Part shown: positions 47,525-58,077 of the stretch, in pieces | Position numbering within the stretch: the first letter of the stretch is position 1 | Layout: each line of letters begins with the position of its first letter | Source of the DNA: Areca catechu | Taxonomy: Eukaryota > Streptophyta > Magnoliopsida > Arecales > Arecaceae | Direction: 5' to 3' | NCBI GenBank assembly: GCA_021397845.1 | Contig: CM038048.1 | Span: forward strand, 28,704,727-28,768,726 | DNA: 64,000 nucleotides | Position numbers and translations under genes: made by a program | The notes under the pieces: generated by a model | Databases searched by the model: none | What the model saw: only the letters and a program-made list of their open reading frames with translations | Told to the model about the DNA's origin: nothing

Positions 47525-47950
47525 CGAGACTCCTTTGCACGTAAGAATACAACTCGGTTGCATGAGGGAGCAAGGCTCCGTTGCATGGGGAGCTTCGTGG
47601 CTTGGGGAGAAGCTCCGTTGCATGGGAGTATAGGACTCCCATCGCTTGGGAGGAAAGAAGCTCCTATTGTATGAAGGAGAGTTGGAACTCCGTTGGATGG
47701 AAGTGGAAGGCTCCTGGTACATGGAAAGGTGGAACCCTGTTGCATGGGAGTGTTGGAACTCCGTGTTGCATAAGGAGAGGTGACTCCGTCGCATGGAAGA
47801 AGTAGGCCTCGTTGCATGGAGGAGACGAGACCCTACTGCATGGGAGAAAATGGGGCTCCTGTAGCATGAGGGGGTAAGCTCCATGGCATGGGAGGAGACC
47901 CCGTTGCATGAGAGCAAACTCCGTTGCACGGGAGGAAACTTCGTTGCATG
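47525..47950. repeat. TTGCATGG irregular array in the LARD interior
   Basis: More than ten copies of (C/T)(C/T)GTTGCATGG-GAG with spacers of about 10-30 bp. The spurious 207-codon minus-strand frame 47447-48070 is a reading of this array. Confidence 0.85.
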
Positions 47951-48288
47951 GAATTCTTCCTTCTTCACGATGGCCAGACCCTCTCTTCTTTTTCCCTTCT
48001 TCTCTCTTTTCTTTTCTCTCTCCCTTTTCATCTCTTTTTTTTTTGTGGGGCTCCTAAATGGTGGCACCACCGAGAGGTTGCTCCATCCGTGGCTTGCTAC
48101 CTGCTACCCCGTCAAAGGTGGCGATGCACCTTCACAGCTTAAGGTTTTTTGGTCGAGGCTGCTCCTTGGAGCCTCGAGAGAGAAGGAGAAGTTCTCGTGC
48201 CCCCATCCCCATGCCCCTGGTCTACCCCAGGGGGACTAAGGACCAAGGTGGAAACCATCATCCCACCTTGTTGAAGAGCGTGGATCTG

Positions 48289-48308
48289 CCCCCCTACCTG
48301 GCGCGCCA
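48289..48308 (-). other. Primer-binding site of the LARD (Tat type)
   Basis: Minus strand TGGCGCGCCAGGTAGGGGGG starting three bases from the right LTR. It begins with the TGG required to pair with tRNA CCA ends and is unlike the tRNA-iMet sites of the other elements. The tRNA is not identified here. Confidence 0.75.
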
Positions 48309-48311
48309 AGC

Positions 48312-50796
48312 TATTGCCACCTAGATCGCCATGGCCTGTAGCTTCTTACATGGCCTAGGTGAGTGGACTCCCTTCGAGCATCACCGGGCTCGTCGGTAGG
48401 AGACGATCAAGGGGAACATAGTCGTAGTTCTAGGGATGAAGGGGCTTGTTGCTATGTTGTGGTCTTCTTGTGGGCATCTTCGGTGGGAGAAATCTTCACC
48501 GTATCGTCCCTCTATCGGGCGGACCTGCAAAATAGGGAAGACCTACACCGAGGATTCCGGCTAAGGCACTCGATGATCAAGTTAGTGGGACGATCGAAGG
48601 AAATAAGAGATATCTGAGGCCGAGAGCTTGGGGGACTCTATACTACCAGAGGGTGATAATGTAAGATTGAAGAGAGTGAGTTGTCTCTTTCTTACCTCCC
48701 CTTACTCTATACTCATTTTTGTGTAGACGAATGGCTCCTGGGGAGGCGTGCTGGTCTTGATGTAGACTTGTCATGCTGGGATAGCCTGTGAGGCCATGAT
48801 GGGTAGGTGAACCTTCTTCTTCTGGGTGGTTCAGGAAGTTGGTGCAGGGTTACAGTACCTTGGGCATGGCACCATTCACTAGTTAGTGTAAACAGCAGCT
48901 TAGGAAACTTAAATGCAAACCTTCCTTGCAGACGACGTGTCAGGCGGCGTGCCATAGAACCCATGTGGATGGGGATCCTTGGAAAGAGCATCAGGACCAT
49001 GTTGATGGGCCCCTCGGGAAATGCACCGGGCCCACGTGGATGAGACTGAATTGCACGGTGTACCCGATGACCGAACTGCGCTGAGATGCTACTCTAGGTT
49101 GCCATGCAGGTACATGGACCGAGGGAGGGCCCGTGGGGGCCTCCACGCATGCTGATCGAGGTGAGGTGCAAGACCACATGCGCGTGGATGCGAACCCACA
49201 TGCTGTAGATGCACACACTGCTCCTGGTTGAAACCAGACCGCAGGAGAGAGGAGCTGGACCGCGGGCATGGTGGGGTGCGGAGCAGGTGCGGACAGAACT
49301 GGGCACCATATGGGCATGCTGAACATGGCACCATGCGGGTGCACCAAACTGGGCATCCGGGGGCGCGCCAAATTGGGCGCCATGCACAGGCAGAGCCGTG
49401 TGAAGTCGGGCGTGCCACGAACATGCAGGCCAGAGTGGGAGGAGTCGGTCCCAGGCACGATGCTGCCGAGCCGGGGTCTCATCGGGCTAAGATGTGGGCA
49501 CGCCAGGCGGGTGTGCCGCGATGCCGAGCTGGGGGAGCCGGTCCAAGGCACGATGGTGCTGGCCTCCCGTAGGTGGACAAACAGAGCAACGCATGGGGGC
49601 GCGCAGCCCTGGGCATCCCGCACCACGCTCGAAGGCAATGAACCAGACACGGGCGGAGCTGGGGGCACGCCGACGAGGTCGGACGAGTCGGGGCTCGGGG
49701 GTGCACTGCCATGGGCATCCCGTGTTGGGCTCGAAGGTGTCGAACCGGATGCGAGAGGAGCTAGGGGCGCACCGGTGAGGTCAGAATTACCGGGGCTTGG
49801 GGGTGCGCTGCCCTAGGCATCCCGCACCGAGCTCGGAGGTGTCGAACCTGGCACGGGCGGAGCTGGGGGCACACCGGCAAGGTCGGATGAGCTGGGCTCC
49901 TCCCTTGCTGCTGGAGAGCGAGTCGATGGATCCTGCAAGGATGGAGCGGGCGGAGTGGCGCGGGGGCACCGGACTGATGGGGGTCCCGCTGGGCTGAGCC
50001 GGAGCTGGGCAAGACACCGCGTGGAGCGGTCTTGGGGCGCAAGCGAGGTCAGGAGGAGTCGTGCTGCCGATGCGCCAGCCAGGGCAGTGGCGAGCTTGGG
50101 TCGATCTTCATGCCATGGTTGAGATCGGGCGGAGCCGGAGGCGTCGGAGCTCGGAGACGCGGCCTTCGTCGGGCGAGCTGGGCGCCGGCTCGGGCAGAAG
50201 CCTCCCGCGAGCCTCCCACAGGCAAACTGGGTGCCGGCCTGGGCGGAAGCCGGAGGGGGGTTCGCTCGCCGGAGAACCACCGGGAGGAGCCGATGGAGCC
50301 GCGTGGGACCGTCGACCTGTCGCGGGGGGTGCGCCATGCAGGCGAGGTCGGGTGGAGTGGAGCTATGGATGCCACGTTAGAAGGGATGCGGTACCTTGGC
50401 ACGCGCATGGTACCTTGGTGCGTGCACGGCACCTTGGTACAGGCATGCTGTGCTGTGCTAGGCAAGAGCATGCAGGCAGGAGCATGCGGAGGCACTGATC
50501 TGGGCACAGCTTCTCCCTGACGATGCTTGGGCCGGGCAAATTGGAGTCGGGCGGATCTAGAGAGCTTTGTAGGTCGAAGTTGTCTACTCCTCATGCCTGG
50601 CTGGGCTCCAGGCCAGGCCGCCGAGCTACCGACCTAGTCGAGGTGCCAGCCTAGCCGAGCTGGGCTCCAGGCATGGTCAAAGTGGGCCGACTGAGGTGCC
50701 GACCTGGTCGGGCCCATGTATGCTTGAAGTGGACTAGTTTCTTCAAGTGGACCCATCATTATGTCTGGGCTGAATGGTTTAGTCACCACTGTAACA
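48312..50796 (-). repeat. 5' LTR of the LARD
   Basis: 2,485 bp, partner of 41421-43893, about nine in ten bases identical by eye. Its outer CA is intact; the internal edge reads TA where the partner has TG. Confidence 0.92.
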
Positions 50797-52039
50797 GGAT
50801 GTAAAGACTGCTTTCCTCAATGGAAATCTTGAGGATGAAGTCTATATGTCATAGCTAGAGGGTTTTGTCTCAAGTGGGAGACCAAATCAGGTATGCAAAT
50901 TAAAGAAGTCCATTTATGGACTTAAGCAAGCATCAAGGAGTTGGAACATCCATTTTGATGAAACAATCAAAGGATTTGGTTTTGTCAAAAATATGGATGA
51001 ACCATGTGTGTACAAGAAGACAAGTGGGAGTGCACTGATTTTCTTGGTTTTGTATGTGGATGACATACTGATCATTGGGAATGATATCCCAATGTTGCAG
51101 TCGGTTAAAACTTGGTTATCATCAAAGTTTTCCATGAAAGATTTGGGAGAGGCATCCTATATACTAGGTATAAGGATCTGTAGAGATAGATCCAAAAGGA
51201 TGCTGGGCTTATCCCAATCCAGGTACATTAACTTAGTATTGAAGAGATTCAACATGGATGGAAGTAAGAAAGGTTACTTGCCTCTAAGTCAAGGCATACA
51301 TCTCTCTACGAAAATGTCTCCTAAGACATTAGAAGAAAAAGAGAGGATGTCTATGATTCCTTATGCTTTGGCTGTAGGATCAATAATGTATGCCATGTTA
51401 TGTACTAGACCTGATGTCGCTTATGCCTTGGGCATAGTGAGTAGGTTTCAGACAGATCCAGGGGAGGATCATTGGAAAGCTGTGAAAAATATTCTTAAGT
51501 ACCTGATAAGGACTAAAGATATTTTTCTAGTATATGGAGGATCTGAGTTGAAACTAGAAGGTTATAAAGATTCTAGTTTTCAATCAGATCCAGATGATAA
51601 CAAATCCACATCGGGGTATGTCTTCATCCTGAATGATGGTGCAGTGAGTTGGAATAGTAAAAAGCAGCCTACAGTAACTGTCTCAGTCATTGAGGCAGAG
51701 TACATAGCTGCTAGTGAAGCCACAAAGAAAGCTGTTTGGATAAAGAAATTCATCATGGAATTGGACATGGTTCCTAATGTATAATAGCCAGTGCCATTAT
51801 ACTATGATAACATTGGGTCTGTTGCACAAGCTAAGGAACCAAGGTCTCATCACAAGTCCAAGAACATTCTAAGATGGTTCTACCTCATTCGAGAGATCAT
51901 TAGAAGACAAGATGTTAGCATTGAACGAGTTGACACTAAGAACAATATAGCATACACATTCACTAAAGCATTAGCCAAGCAGCAGTTAGATCATCACTTA
52001 GATTGTATGGGCATAAAATACAAGCGCGATTGGCTTTAG
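50797..52039 (+). pseudogene. Copia H reverse transcriptase C-terminal part and RNase H
   Basis: After the duplicated GGATG the frame resumes with T-A-F-L-N-G-N-L. A stop at 50849-50851 interrupts Y-M-S-x-L-E-G-F. 50993-51784 is open for 263 codons, including the catalytic L-Y-V-D-D-I-L-I-I-G, Y-A-M-L-C-T-R-P-D-V-A-Y-A, and RNase H (S-T-S-G-Y-V-F, E-A-E-Y-I-A-A). A stop at 51782-51784 separates 51791-52039, the end of RNase H (Y-D-N-I-G-S-V-A, K-S-K-N-I, ending R-D-W-L). RT motifs are intact in this half; two stops and the LARD kill the gene. Confidence 0.95.
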
Positions 52040-52040
52040 T

Positions 52041-52053
52041 GCAAGTGGGAGTT
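52041..52053 (+). other. Polypurine tract, copia H
   Basis: GCAAGTGGGAGTT immediately before the 3' LTR, the usual copia plus-strand primer region. Confidence 0.85.
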
Positions 52054-54489
52054 TGATAGAAATGTGCCCTAAGAGCCAATCTTTATGAGTGCCTTTTTGT
52101 AAACTTCCAGCTCATGTATGACATATTTTTCATATTAAAAAAGGTATTTAATTCATCGTATACTGCTGTGTCATGTTTTTGTTGATTATGATGAACCCCA
52201 TAGAGTAGGGCAATGAAATTAGGGTTATGATAAAATAATAGTGAGACCTAATTCCTATAAACCCTAATCTAGAATGTTCCTAGTCATTGGACCATCGATT
52301 TAGGGATCGATGAATCCGGAAAGACTAGCTTATCCTATGTATGCTTAATTGATGAGGGTGGTTGATCTCACAACCACTTATGTAGAGACACTAATATAAG
52401 GATAAGGATGCTTATCAGGGTATGAGTACACTAGACTGATCCGCACCGGGACTATCTTATAGAAGTCTTACTACTTGTCAAAAGATAGATCCCAGAGTAG
52501 AAGTTGTGCATGTGATCTTTAGACCTGAGGTCACCATGGTTCCTTGTGCACACTAAGCCATACTTTGGTTCATACTCATTCATGCCATTCCGACATGTAC
52601 GGGGTGTTCTGGGTATGGTGGAAGGTGTATGAAGGATGTGAGTGGACCAATAAGGAATCGATCTTTCCTAGTAAGAGGAATTGTTATCCTATGCAATCTC
52701 TTCGATGAGTGACTCAAGGAGCCTTTGATCAAAGCAGGATGAGATTAGAATTGGTTTCTAATCAGTCATCAGCTGAGTCCTCATGATCGAGATGAGATTT
52801 GATGTGATTAAATATTTGGGTTTGACATATATCCATACCTATCACTTAATCGGGATAATGTGAGATCGAAAGATTGAATTGCATGGTAACTTACTACTGA
52901 AGGATACTTTGGTAATTTCAACCAAATTTTTTATCTTTTGGATAGGCATGACACATTGTTAGACATCAATCTTGTCTTGTAGGTTTTCATGAACTAATTG
53001 ATTTGGTTTCATGAGTCAATTCGATGTGTGATTCGAATTAGATAATTAGGTTAGCCAATTTGACCTAATTAGATCAATCGGGTTTGATCGAATCGAATCG
53101 GCTCAAACCTAAGCCTATTGCTAGCTAGATGTGGAACCCAATGGATCACACACATTAGGGAGTCAGCTTAGGAACCCAATTGACATTTAATTAGGGTCAA
53201 GGGATCCTAATTGGTTAGCTAGATTGCACACTAGCATGTGTAGGCTGACCTAATCTTCTAACCCAATTGAATTGGGTCTGAAAGGTTGCTAAATGGACTA
53301 ACCAATTTATGAGAGACCTAGATTGGATTGAGTCCTAAGTGGGATGAATTTATCAGATTTTATCTGATATTTTTTGGACATTTTATGCGCCATATACGAA
53401 GAGTCCAAAAGGCATGGGACTCTTGATGCCTAAGTGACACCTCTGCATTCAAAAGGGTGCACAAGGACCAATTGACCTCCAATCTAAAAACAAATTATAT
53501 GGTTGGATAGTAGACTTAATTCCCTTTCATATGACACCCATATTGAATATACTATGACTAAGTCAAAGGTGTCATATGGCGTAGTGAAGTTGGCATAAAG
53601 TGAAGAGTCGCGTCTCTTTACTTTGGTGCTAATTCAAGTAAGTAGATTCCTTCTGCTTTAAGTCCTTTTGAATCACCGATGCTTCTCATTCATAAGTCAG
53701 GTCCCTTGGATTTATTTTAATCGGTAATGCCAAGTGGCAAACAGAGAAGTCGGATAAAAAATTGAAGGGACTTGAGTTAGGCGGTTTGCGCATAAAGGGA
53801 CATGGTGTTTCATGATAAGACTCCTTCTTAGTGAAGGGTCTTATTTGATCTGTATTTGAATAGATCAAAGGCTGATGAGAAGGCTTATATGGCATTTCCC
53901 CCTCTCCTATAAATAGCCATCAGTATTTGTTCTGATGGGATCATATTTTTTTGGTTTCTTTCTTACACTCTTACATCTATCCACCTTGTCTTTTCCTTTC
54001 CTTGTAAGGATATAAGTCTTCCTTTAAGACAAGTCTTCCTTTAAGACAAGTCCACCATTTTAAGACAAGGGTTTAGGAAGAGAATTAGGAAGTGATAGAA
54101 AGAGAGAAGAGAGATTTTGGAGAGGGCTTAGAGTGCTCTACTGGAGGGCAAAGGTCTAAGCAAGGAATGAGAGGCTACCGAAGGAAGAAAGTCTATCGGA
54201 AAAGTCCTAATTGATCAAGCAACCTACATGGGAGAGGTTCCTAGGTTTGATTCTTGTGTGGATCACTATTAGAGGGCTTGCACTTATGAGCCTCCTGGAA
54301 AGGATTGGATTTCAGCAATCTAGGTATGTTTTTCTGACTCCATTTATGTTTCATTAATTAATATTGCATAAGGGGTTCCTAGGAATTAGAGTTTTCTAGC
54401 CAATTAGGGTTTCATGCTTTGAATTTTTGTTTTTGAAATTCACTTCTGCATGCTGCATGATTCCCGGCACCCTGGGAGAATTCCCATCA
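52054..54489 (+). repeat. 3' LTR of copia H
   Basis: 2,436 bp, partner of 35203-37617. Contains one extra copy of TCTTCCTTTAAGACAAG (54017-54050) relative to the 5' LTR. TATA at 53908-53915. Confidence 0.93.
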
Positions 54490-54733
54490 CACGCGCCCCA
54501 AGCCCTTGGCTAGCCCTTGCTTCCCCCCATGAAGCCCAAGATGCCAAGAGGGGAGTCCTTAATGGTTGACCAAGTCCAAACATGGTGGAATAGTTCAAAT
54601 GCAAGGAGTTTGAGTTTTTATTTCATTCAACTTGTATACTCCATGTTCTAGGTTTATTTTGAAATCTTTCTCCCATTTAAATTGTGTAAACCTATTCTAA
54701 CTAGGAGAAGACTTGTAATCCCTTTAGGAGAGG
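54490..54733 (+). repeat. 5' LTR of chromovirus E, piece 2
   Basis: Continues piece 1 after copia H (GCGCCCCAAGCCC, as in the A LTR near 5193-5215). Ends in AGAGG, the target of D2. Confidence 0.82.
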
Positions 54734-56077
54734 TGATGGGGGATGAAAATGAAATGATGAATGGAGAGTTTTAGCAAACTAACCAGCAAGCAAACTTGAG
54801 CAATTAATTATCAAATAAATGGGCTAAATTAATCCAAGAAAAAAAAAATTCTTAAGGAGACTAGTTGATCTAATTTTTAAGACCCGCAATGTAGATCTAG
54901 TTCAAAATAAGGATTAGGTTCTTCATGACAAGGAAACCATCACTACTAGGGTAAGTTAACCTTCAAATGATCAGATCTAATGAAGCTTAGGAAGAGTTTT
55001 CCTATCAACAATGATGGCTAATAATTTGGTGGAAGAAGGAGCTTTCATCACTTAAGGAGTGAGGCCTAGAAGTCAAGATTGGCACTCTCTACTTTGAGAC
55101 TCACCTTGACCTTGATCCATGGAATGGAGACCTTCATCCTTGACCTAGGAACATGAGAGAACCGTGAAAAAATTTGGATTTAGACATGAAAGAAGAATTG
55201 GAGTTGGAATGGAAACAAAGAAAAAAGAAAGAAGAAGAAAATGGCCGGTGGCTTGTGACTTGGAGCTTGATCATAGATCCATCAATGGACGTCCCATCAT
55301 TTACTCCTTGCAAAAGCACTCTTCACTCTCAAACTCAAACTTAGAAAACTCTCATTCTCTCGTTGGATAAGGATCTACATACTCAAACTAGCTTTGAAAA
55401 CTTTTACTCCAAATAAGAACTCAATAAAACTAGAACACAAGGAAACAATCCTTTCATTAACTCAAATCATAGCATAGAATAAATACAATGAGAACCTAGG
55501 GGCCCTATTTATAGGCTACAATGCTAGGAGTTTCGTCTAAGGGTGGAGAGGAGGGGTTAAAAATGGCTTAGTTGGCTCCAACAATTTTTTAGGTAAGTGG
55601 TTTTAACTAAAAACAAATTATTGGTAGAATGTTACAACCACTTGACATGTGGCATTCTAGAAGGTCTTCATGTGGTTGTCAAATGCTGATGTGGAGGCCT
55701 AGGTGTCATTAGAGGTGGCGCCCCACATGTCACTTGTTGGAAGGTATCTTTATGTTCCCCATAAAAGTCTTGATGTAGTGTAATTTCTTCTCCCCCAAGG
55801 TTTCTTAATGAGGTGCCCCCCCATGTGAGATTTTGGCTTCAAGTCTTGGATTGAATTAGGCTTGAATGGCTTGAATTGGGCTTTGAAGAGGTGGCTTTCC
55901 AACATGCTTTGTGCTTGAGTCAACTCATGAAAAATTGTCTTCTTCCATGTGTTGACTCATGAGTATGCTTCAAGAAGATTTGGGACTTGTTTCATGGCTC
56001 AAGATTTTATTAACTATAGCTGCAAAAACAAAGTTAGTTAATTAAAGTATATATTCTTATTATTGGTGTCTCCATCA
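54734..56077 (-). repeat. 3' LTR of chromovirus D2
   Basis: 1,344 bp, starts TGATGGGGGATG. Minus-strand TATA is the complement of 55506-55513. The splice-site-like position (near 55147-55157) has lost its CTGCAA consensus in this copy. Confidence 0.92.
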
Positions 56078-56089
56078 ATTCTCCCAGGG

Positions 56090-56610
56090 TAGAAAAAAGG
56101 CTCGACTCCATCGAGTAGGAATTCATCTGGCTTTGGTGAGACTCTAAGAGGTCATGGTTGATTCTTTTTGAGTCTTCTCAAGTGATCCATGAATCTTTGG
56201 AATCAGGTCATCCTTGCCAGTGAACCAAGTTGCATTGATTGTCTTTGTTTTGAGTAGTGACAATCTTGTCATCTAAGATTCGCTCAATCCTATCTTGTCA
56301 CTTTGGTAATATAGCTGGTGGATACTCAAGGGTTGGTTCACTCTCAAAGATGGAATCAGGCTTGAATAGCTCACTAGGTATCATTGTTGGTTCCTTATAC
56401 TTTACTAGATCTGAAATGTTGAAAGTGGAACTGATACCAAAGTCGGATGGTATATCTAGCACATATTAGGTCCAATTTTCCTTACTATTTTGAAAAGGAC
56501 CTATACCATGGGCATGTAATCGTTTTGAGCTTAATAAAGACATAGTCTCCTTCCTGAAATTCTTTATCTTGTTTTACAAAATTTAGCCAAATGCTTGTTA
56601 ATTTCATTGT
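56090..56610 (-). pseudogene. Integrase tail and chromodomain, chromovirus D2
   Basis: On the minus strand 56110-56310 encodes a chromodomain (E-R-I-L-D-D-K-I-V-T-T, N-L-V-H-W-Q-G, P-D-S-K-D-S-W-I-T-R-E-D). 56310-56600 encodes a much-interrupted GPY/F region (G-D-Y-V-F-I-K). Several stops occur. It is collinear with D and G. Confidence 0.75.
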
Positions 56611-56886
56611 TCAAAATTTGTTTTACTAATCACGCTATGCATATGACTTTCATTATCATGGATACATATGCATGGGACACCAAATGACAAGAGATAAATG
56701 CAAATGGTAAAAGACAAACAAAAACAAAACAAGCTCAAATGGAATTTATTTTCTATGGACTAAACTTTATTGTTGGGCTAGGAAACAAGCTTCTTAATTT
56801 TCAATATTCTCCTAAATAACTTTGAAGACTCTGGCACACAACTTCAGGTAAGTGGCAGTGAATCTTAATTTAGTTCTTAACTTATG

Positions 56887-57369
56887 TCATAAAGTCTTAA
56901 AAAAGCAACTATTGAATATTACTGGGACCAGATCAATGGTATGGTGGATGTCCCAGCTTGGTGAAATAGGAGAGTGCATGTAATGTAGTGGTGAATCAGG
57001 CTCAGGGAAATTATCAGGGATTACAATTTTCATCTTCCATCTCTTCCATTTCCATCTTTCAATTCCTACCATCTCTTCACTTCCAATCCTCATGTTAAAT
57101 TCTTTTGCAGGTTCTACAATTTCTTGGGGTTGTTCCTTTGGAATTGGTTCTAGATTTTCTCTGATGGTCAATACCCTATTAGGTGATCCTTCATTAATCT
57201 CTAGATTTAAATCCTCAACATTGATTAATTCTGGGTCCTCTATTATCTCCTCAAATTGTTCTTCATGGCTTTGTCCTTGGATTTCATTTTGATCATCCCT
57301 ATTGTTGATTTCTTTAGGCTGGGTAATTATTTTATCTTCAAGTAATTGTTCTTGATCATATTTATCCAT
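56887..57369 (-). pseudogene. Acidic linker and pre-RT segment, chromovirus D2
   Basis: 160 codons open: Glu/Asn/Gln-rich, a short basic block (W-K-W-K-R-W-K-M-K), then I-P-D-N-F-P-E-P and D-I-H-H-T-I-D-L-V-P, the motif that immediately precedes chromoviral RT (D-I-x-H-x-I-D-L-V-P-G). RT itself is deleted downstream, so the junction near 56900 marks the deletion. Confidence 0.7.
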
Positions 57370-58077
57370 AAGGTTAGGCCCAACTTCATAAACTTCTTCC
57401 TTAAGTTCTTCAACGGGTTTAGGATCTACTCTTTCTAGCCCTTCATTTGGACAAGATTTTGATTCTATTTCATCTTTAAATTGTTCAATAGGTTTAGAAA
57501 ATTTTTTCTCTAATTACTTATTGAATTCAGCAATCTATTTAAACACAGTTTCATCATCTTGTCTCGATTTGTACCATTGGATTGGAAGATTTTGCTTATA
57601 AGATTTGCCTAGGACTTTTCTCTTAGCTTACTCTTCATATATCTCCAAGTAATTATTTTCCTAATATGACTTAGCATATCGGACTAGCTTTAATTTGATA
57701 AATTGACATTTCTTTACTTCTGACATTTCATCAAATTCAAAGTATTGATCCATTTTCTTCTCCCAATCGACATACACCTTAGGGTTTCTATCAAAAGTAG
57801 GTGCATAGGGTCGATTGCTCCTAAAGACTCTTTCCTCCTGATCTACAAATTCTTGGTAGGAGTATTTAAGTTTATACTCAGGGATGAGATCATGATAATG
57901 GGATCTTGAACCAATGGGAGGTGATTTAGGATTAGTACGAGTCAAGCGATCTTTTTCGAGGTTCCCGATTTGATTATTTACTTGCCCTAGCTCTTTATTC
58001 ACTTGTCCTAATTATTTAGTTAGGGTCTCAAATTTTTCAGTCAAGGTCCTCATAAAGAATTCAAGATTGGAATCCAT
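57370..58077 (-). pseudogene. Chromovirus D2 gag, N-terminal half
   Basis: Starts M-D-S-N-L-E at 58077 (complement), with a stop near 58017. A coiled coil (L-G-Q-V-N-K-E-L-G-Q-V-N) and capsid (57661-58002: Y-A-P-T-F-D, P-K-V-Y-V-D-W-E-K-K-M-D-Q-Y-F-E-F) follow. 57520-57660 continues the capsid (Y-L-E-I-Y, R-Q-D-D-E-T-V-F-K) with stops. The capsid end and the zinc knuckle are deleted, fusing directly to an acidic linker near 57500. Confidence 0.75.

Larger units (their letters stand above)
43894..48311 (-). other. Non-coding internal region of the LARD
   Basis: No retroviral domain in any frame. Composed of: a CCGGTCTTTA-x-GTGCCGGGG array (44270-44440); AGCTCGGCT...GAGGAGCTTGACTTC repeats (44660-44870 and 45200-45560); about four diverged copies of a block with GAAGAGCAAAG and ATGGTAGAGC...GCTAGGAGG (from about 44455, 44880, 45270 and 45570); two copies of a GGGAGCT-GGCTCGCCGGTGCC block (46370-46700 and 46990-47370); and a TTGCATGG array (47525-47950). 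The primer-binding site is 48289-48308. Confidence 0.75.
41421..50796 (-). mobile_element. GC-rich LARD-like gypsy derivative nested in copia H
   Basis: 9,376 bp with 2.47-2.49 kb LTRs (41421-43893 and 48312-50796), a 4,418-bp internal region and a perfect target duplication GGATG (41416-41420 and 50797-50801). Minus orientation: next to the right LTR the minus strand reads TGGCGCGCCAGGTAGGGGGG, a primer-binding site of the kind I associate with Tat-lineage gypsy elements; next to the left LTR it reads GGGAGTGGGGGCATC, a polypurine tract. No gag or pol motif is seen in any frame; the internal region is repeat blocks. Long LTRs with a long non-coding interior define a LARD. Its GC content is strikingly higher than its surroundings. 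Confidence 0.88.
35203..54489 (+). mobile_element. Ty1/copia element H with a LARD nested in its reverse transcriptase
   Basis: 19,287 bp, of which 9,381 is the nested LARD with its target duplication, leaving a 9.9-kb copia. LTRs are 35203-37617 and 52054-54489. A perfect primer-binding site follows the 5' LTR and a polypurine tract (GCAAGTGGGAGTTT) precedes the 3' LTR. Target duplication CACAC/CACGC (35198-35202 and 54490-54494) has one mismatch. Coding order is gag, protease, integrase, RT, RNase H, which defines Ty1/copia. Gag, protease and integrase carry inactivating changes. Confidence 0.93.

Noticed and set aside
47447..48070. 207-codon minus-strand frame, His/Ser/Pro-rich
   Set aside because: It is a translation of the irregular TTGCATGG array and a pyrimidine run, not a protein-like sequence.
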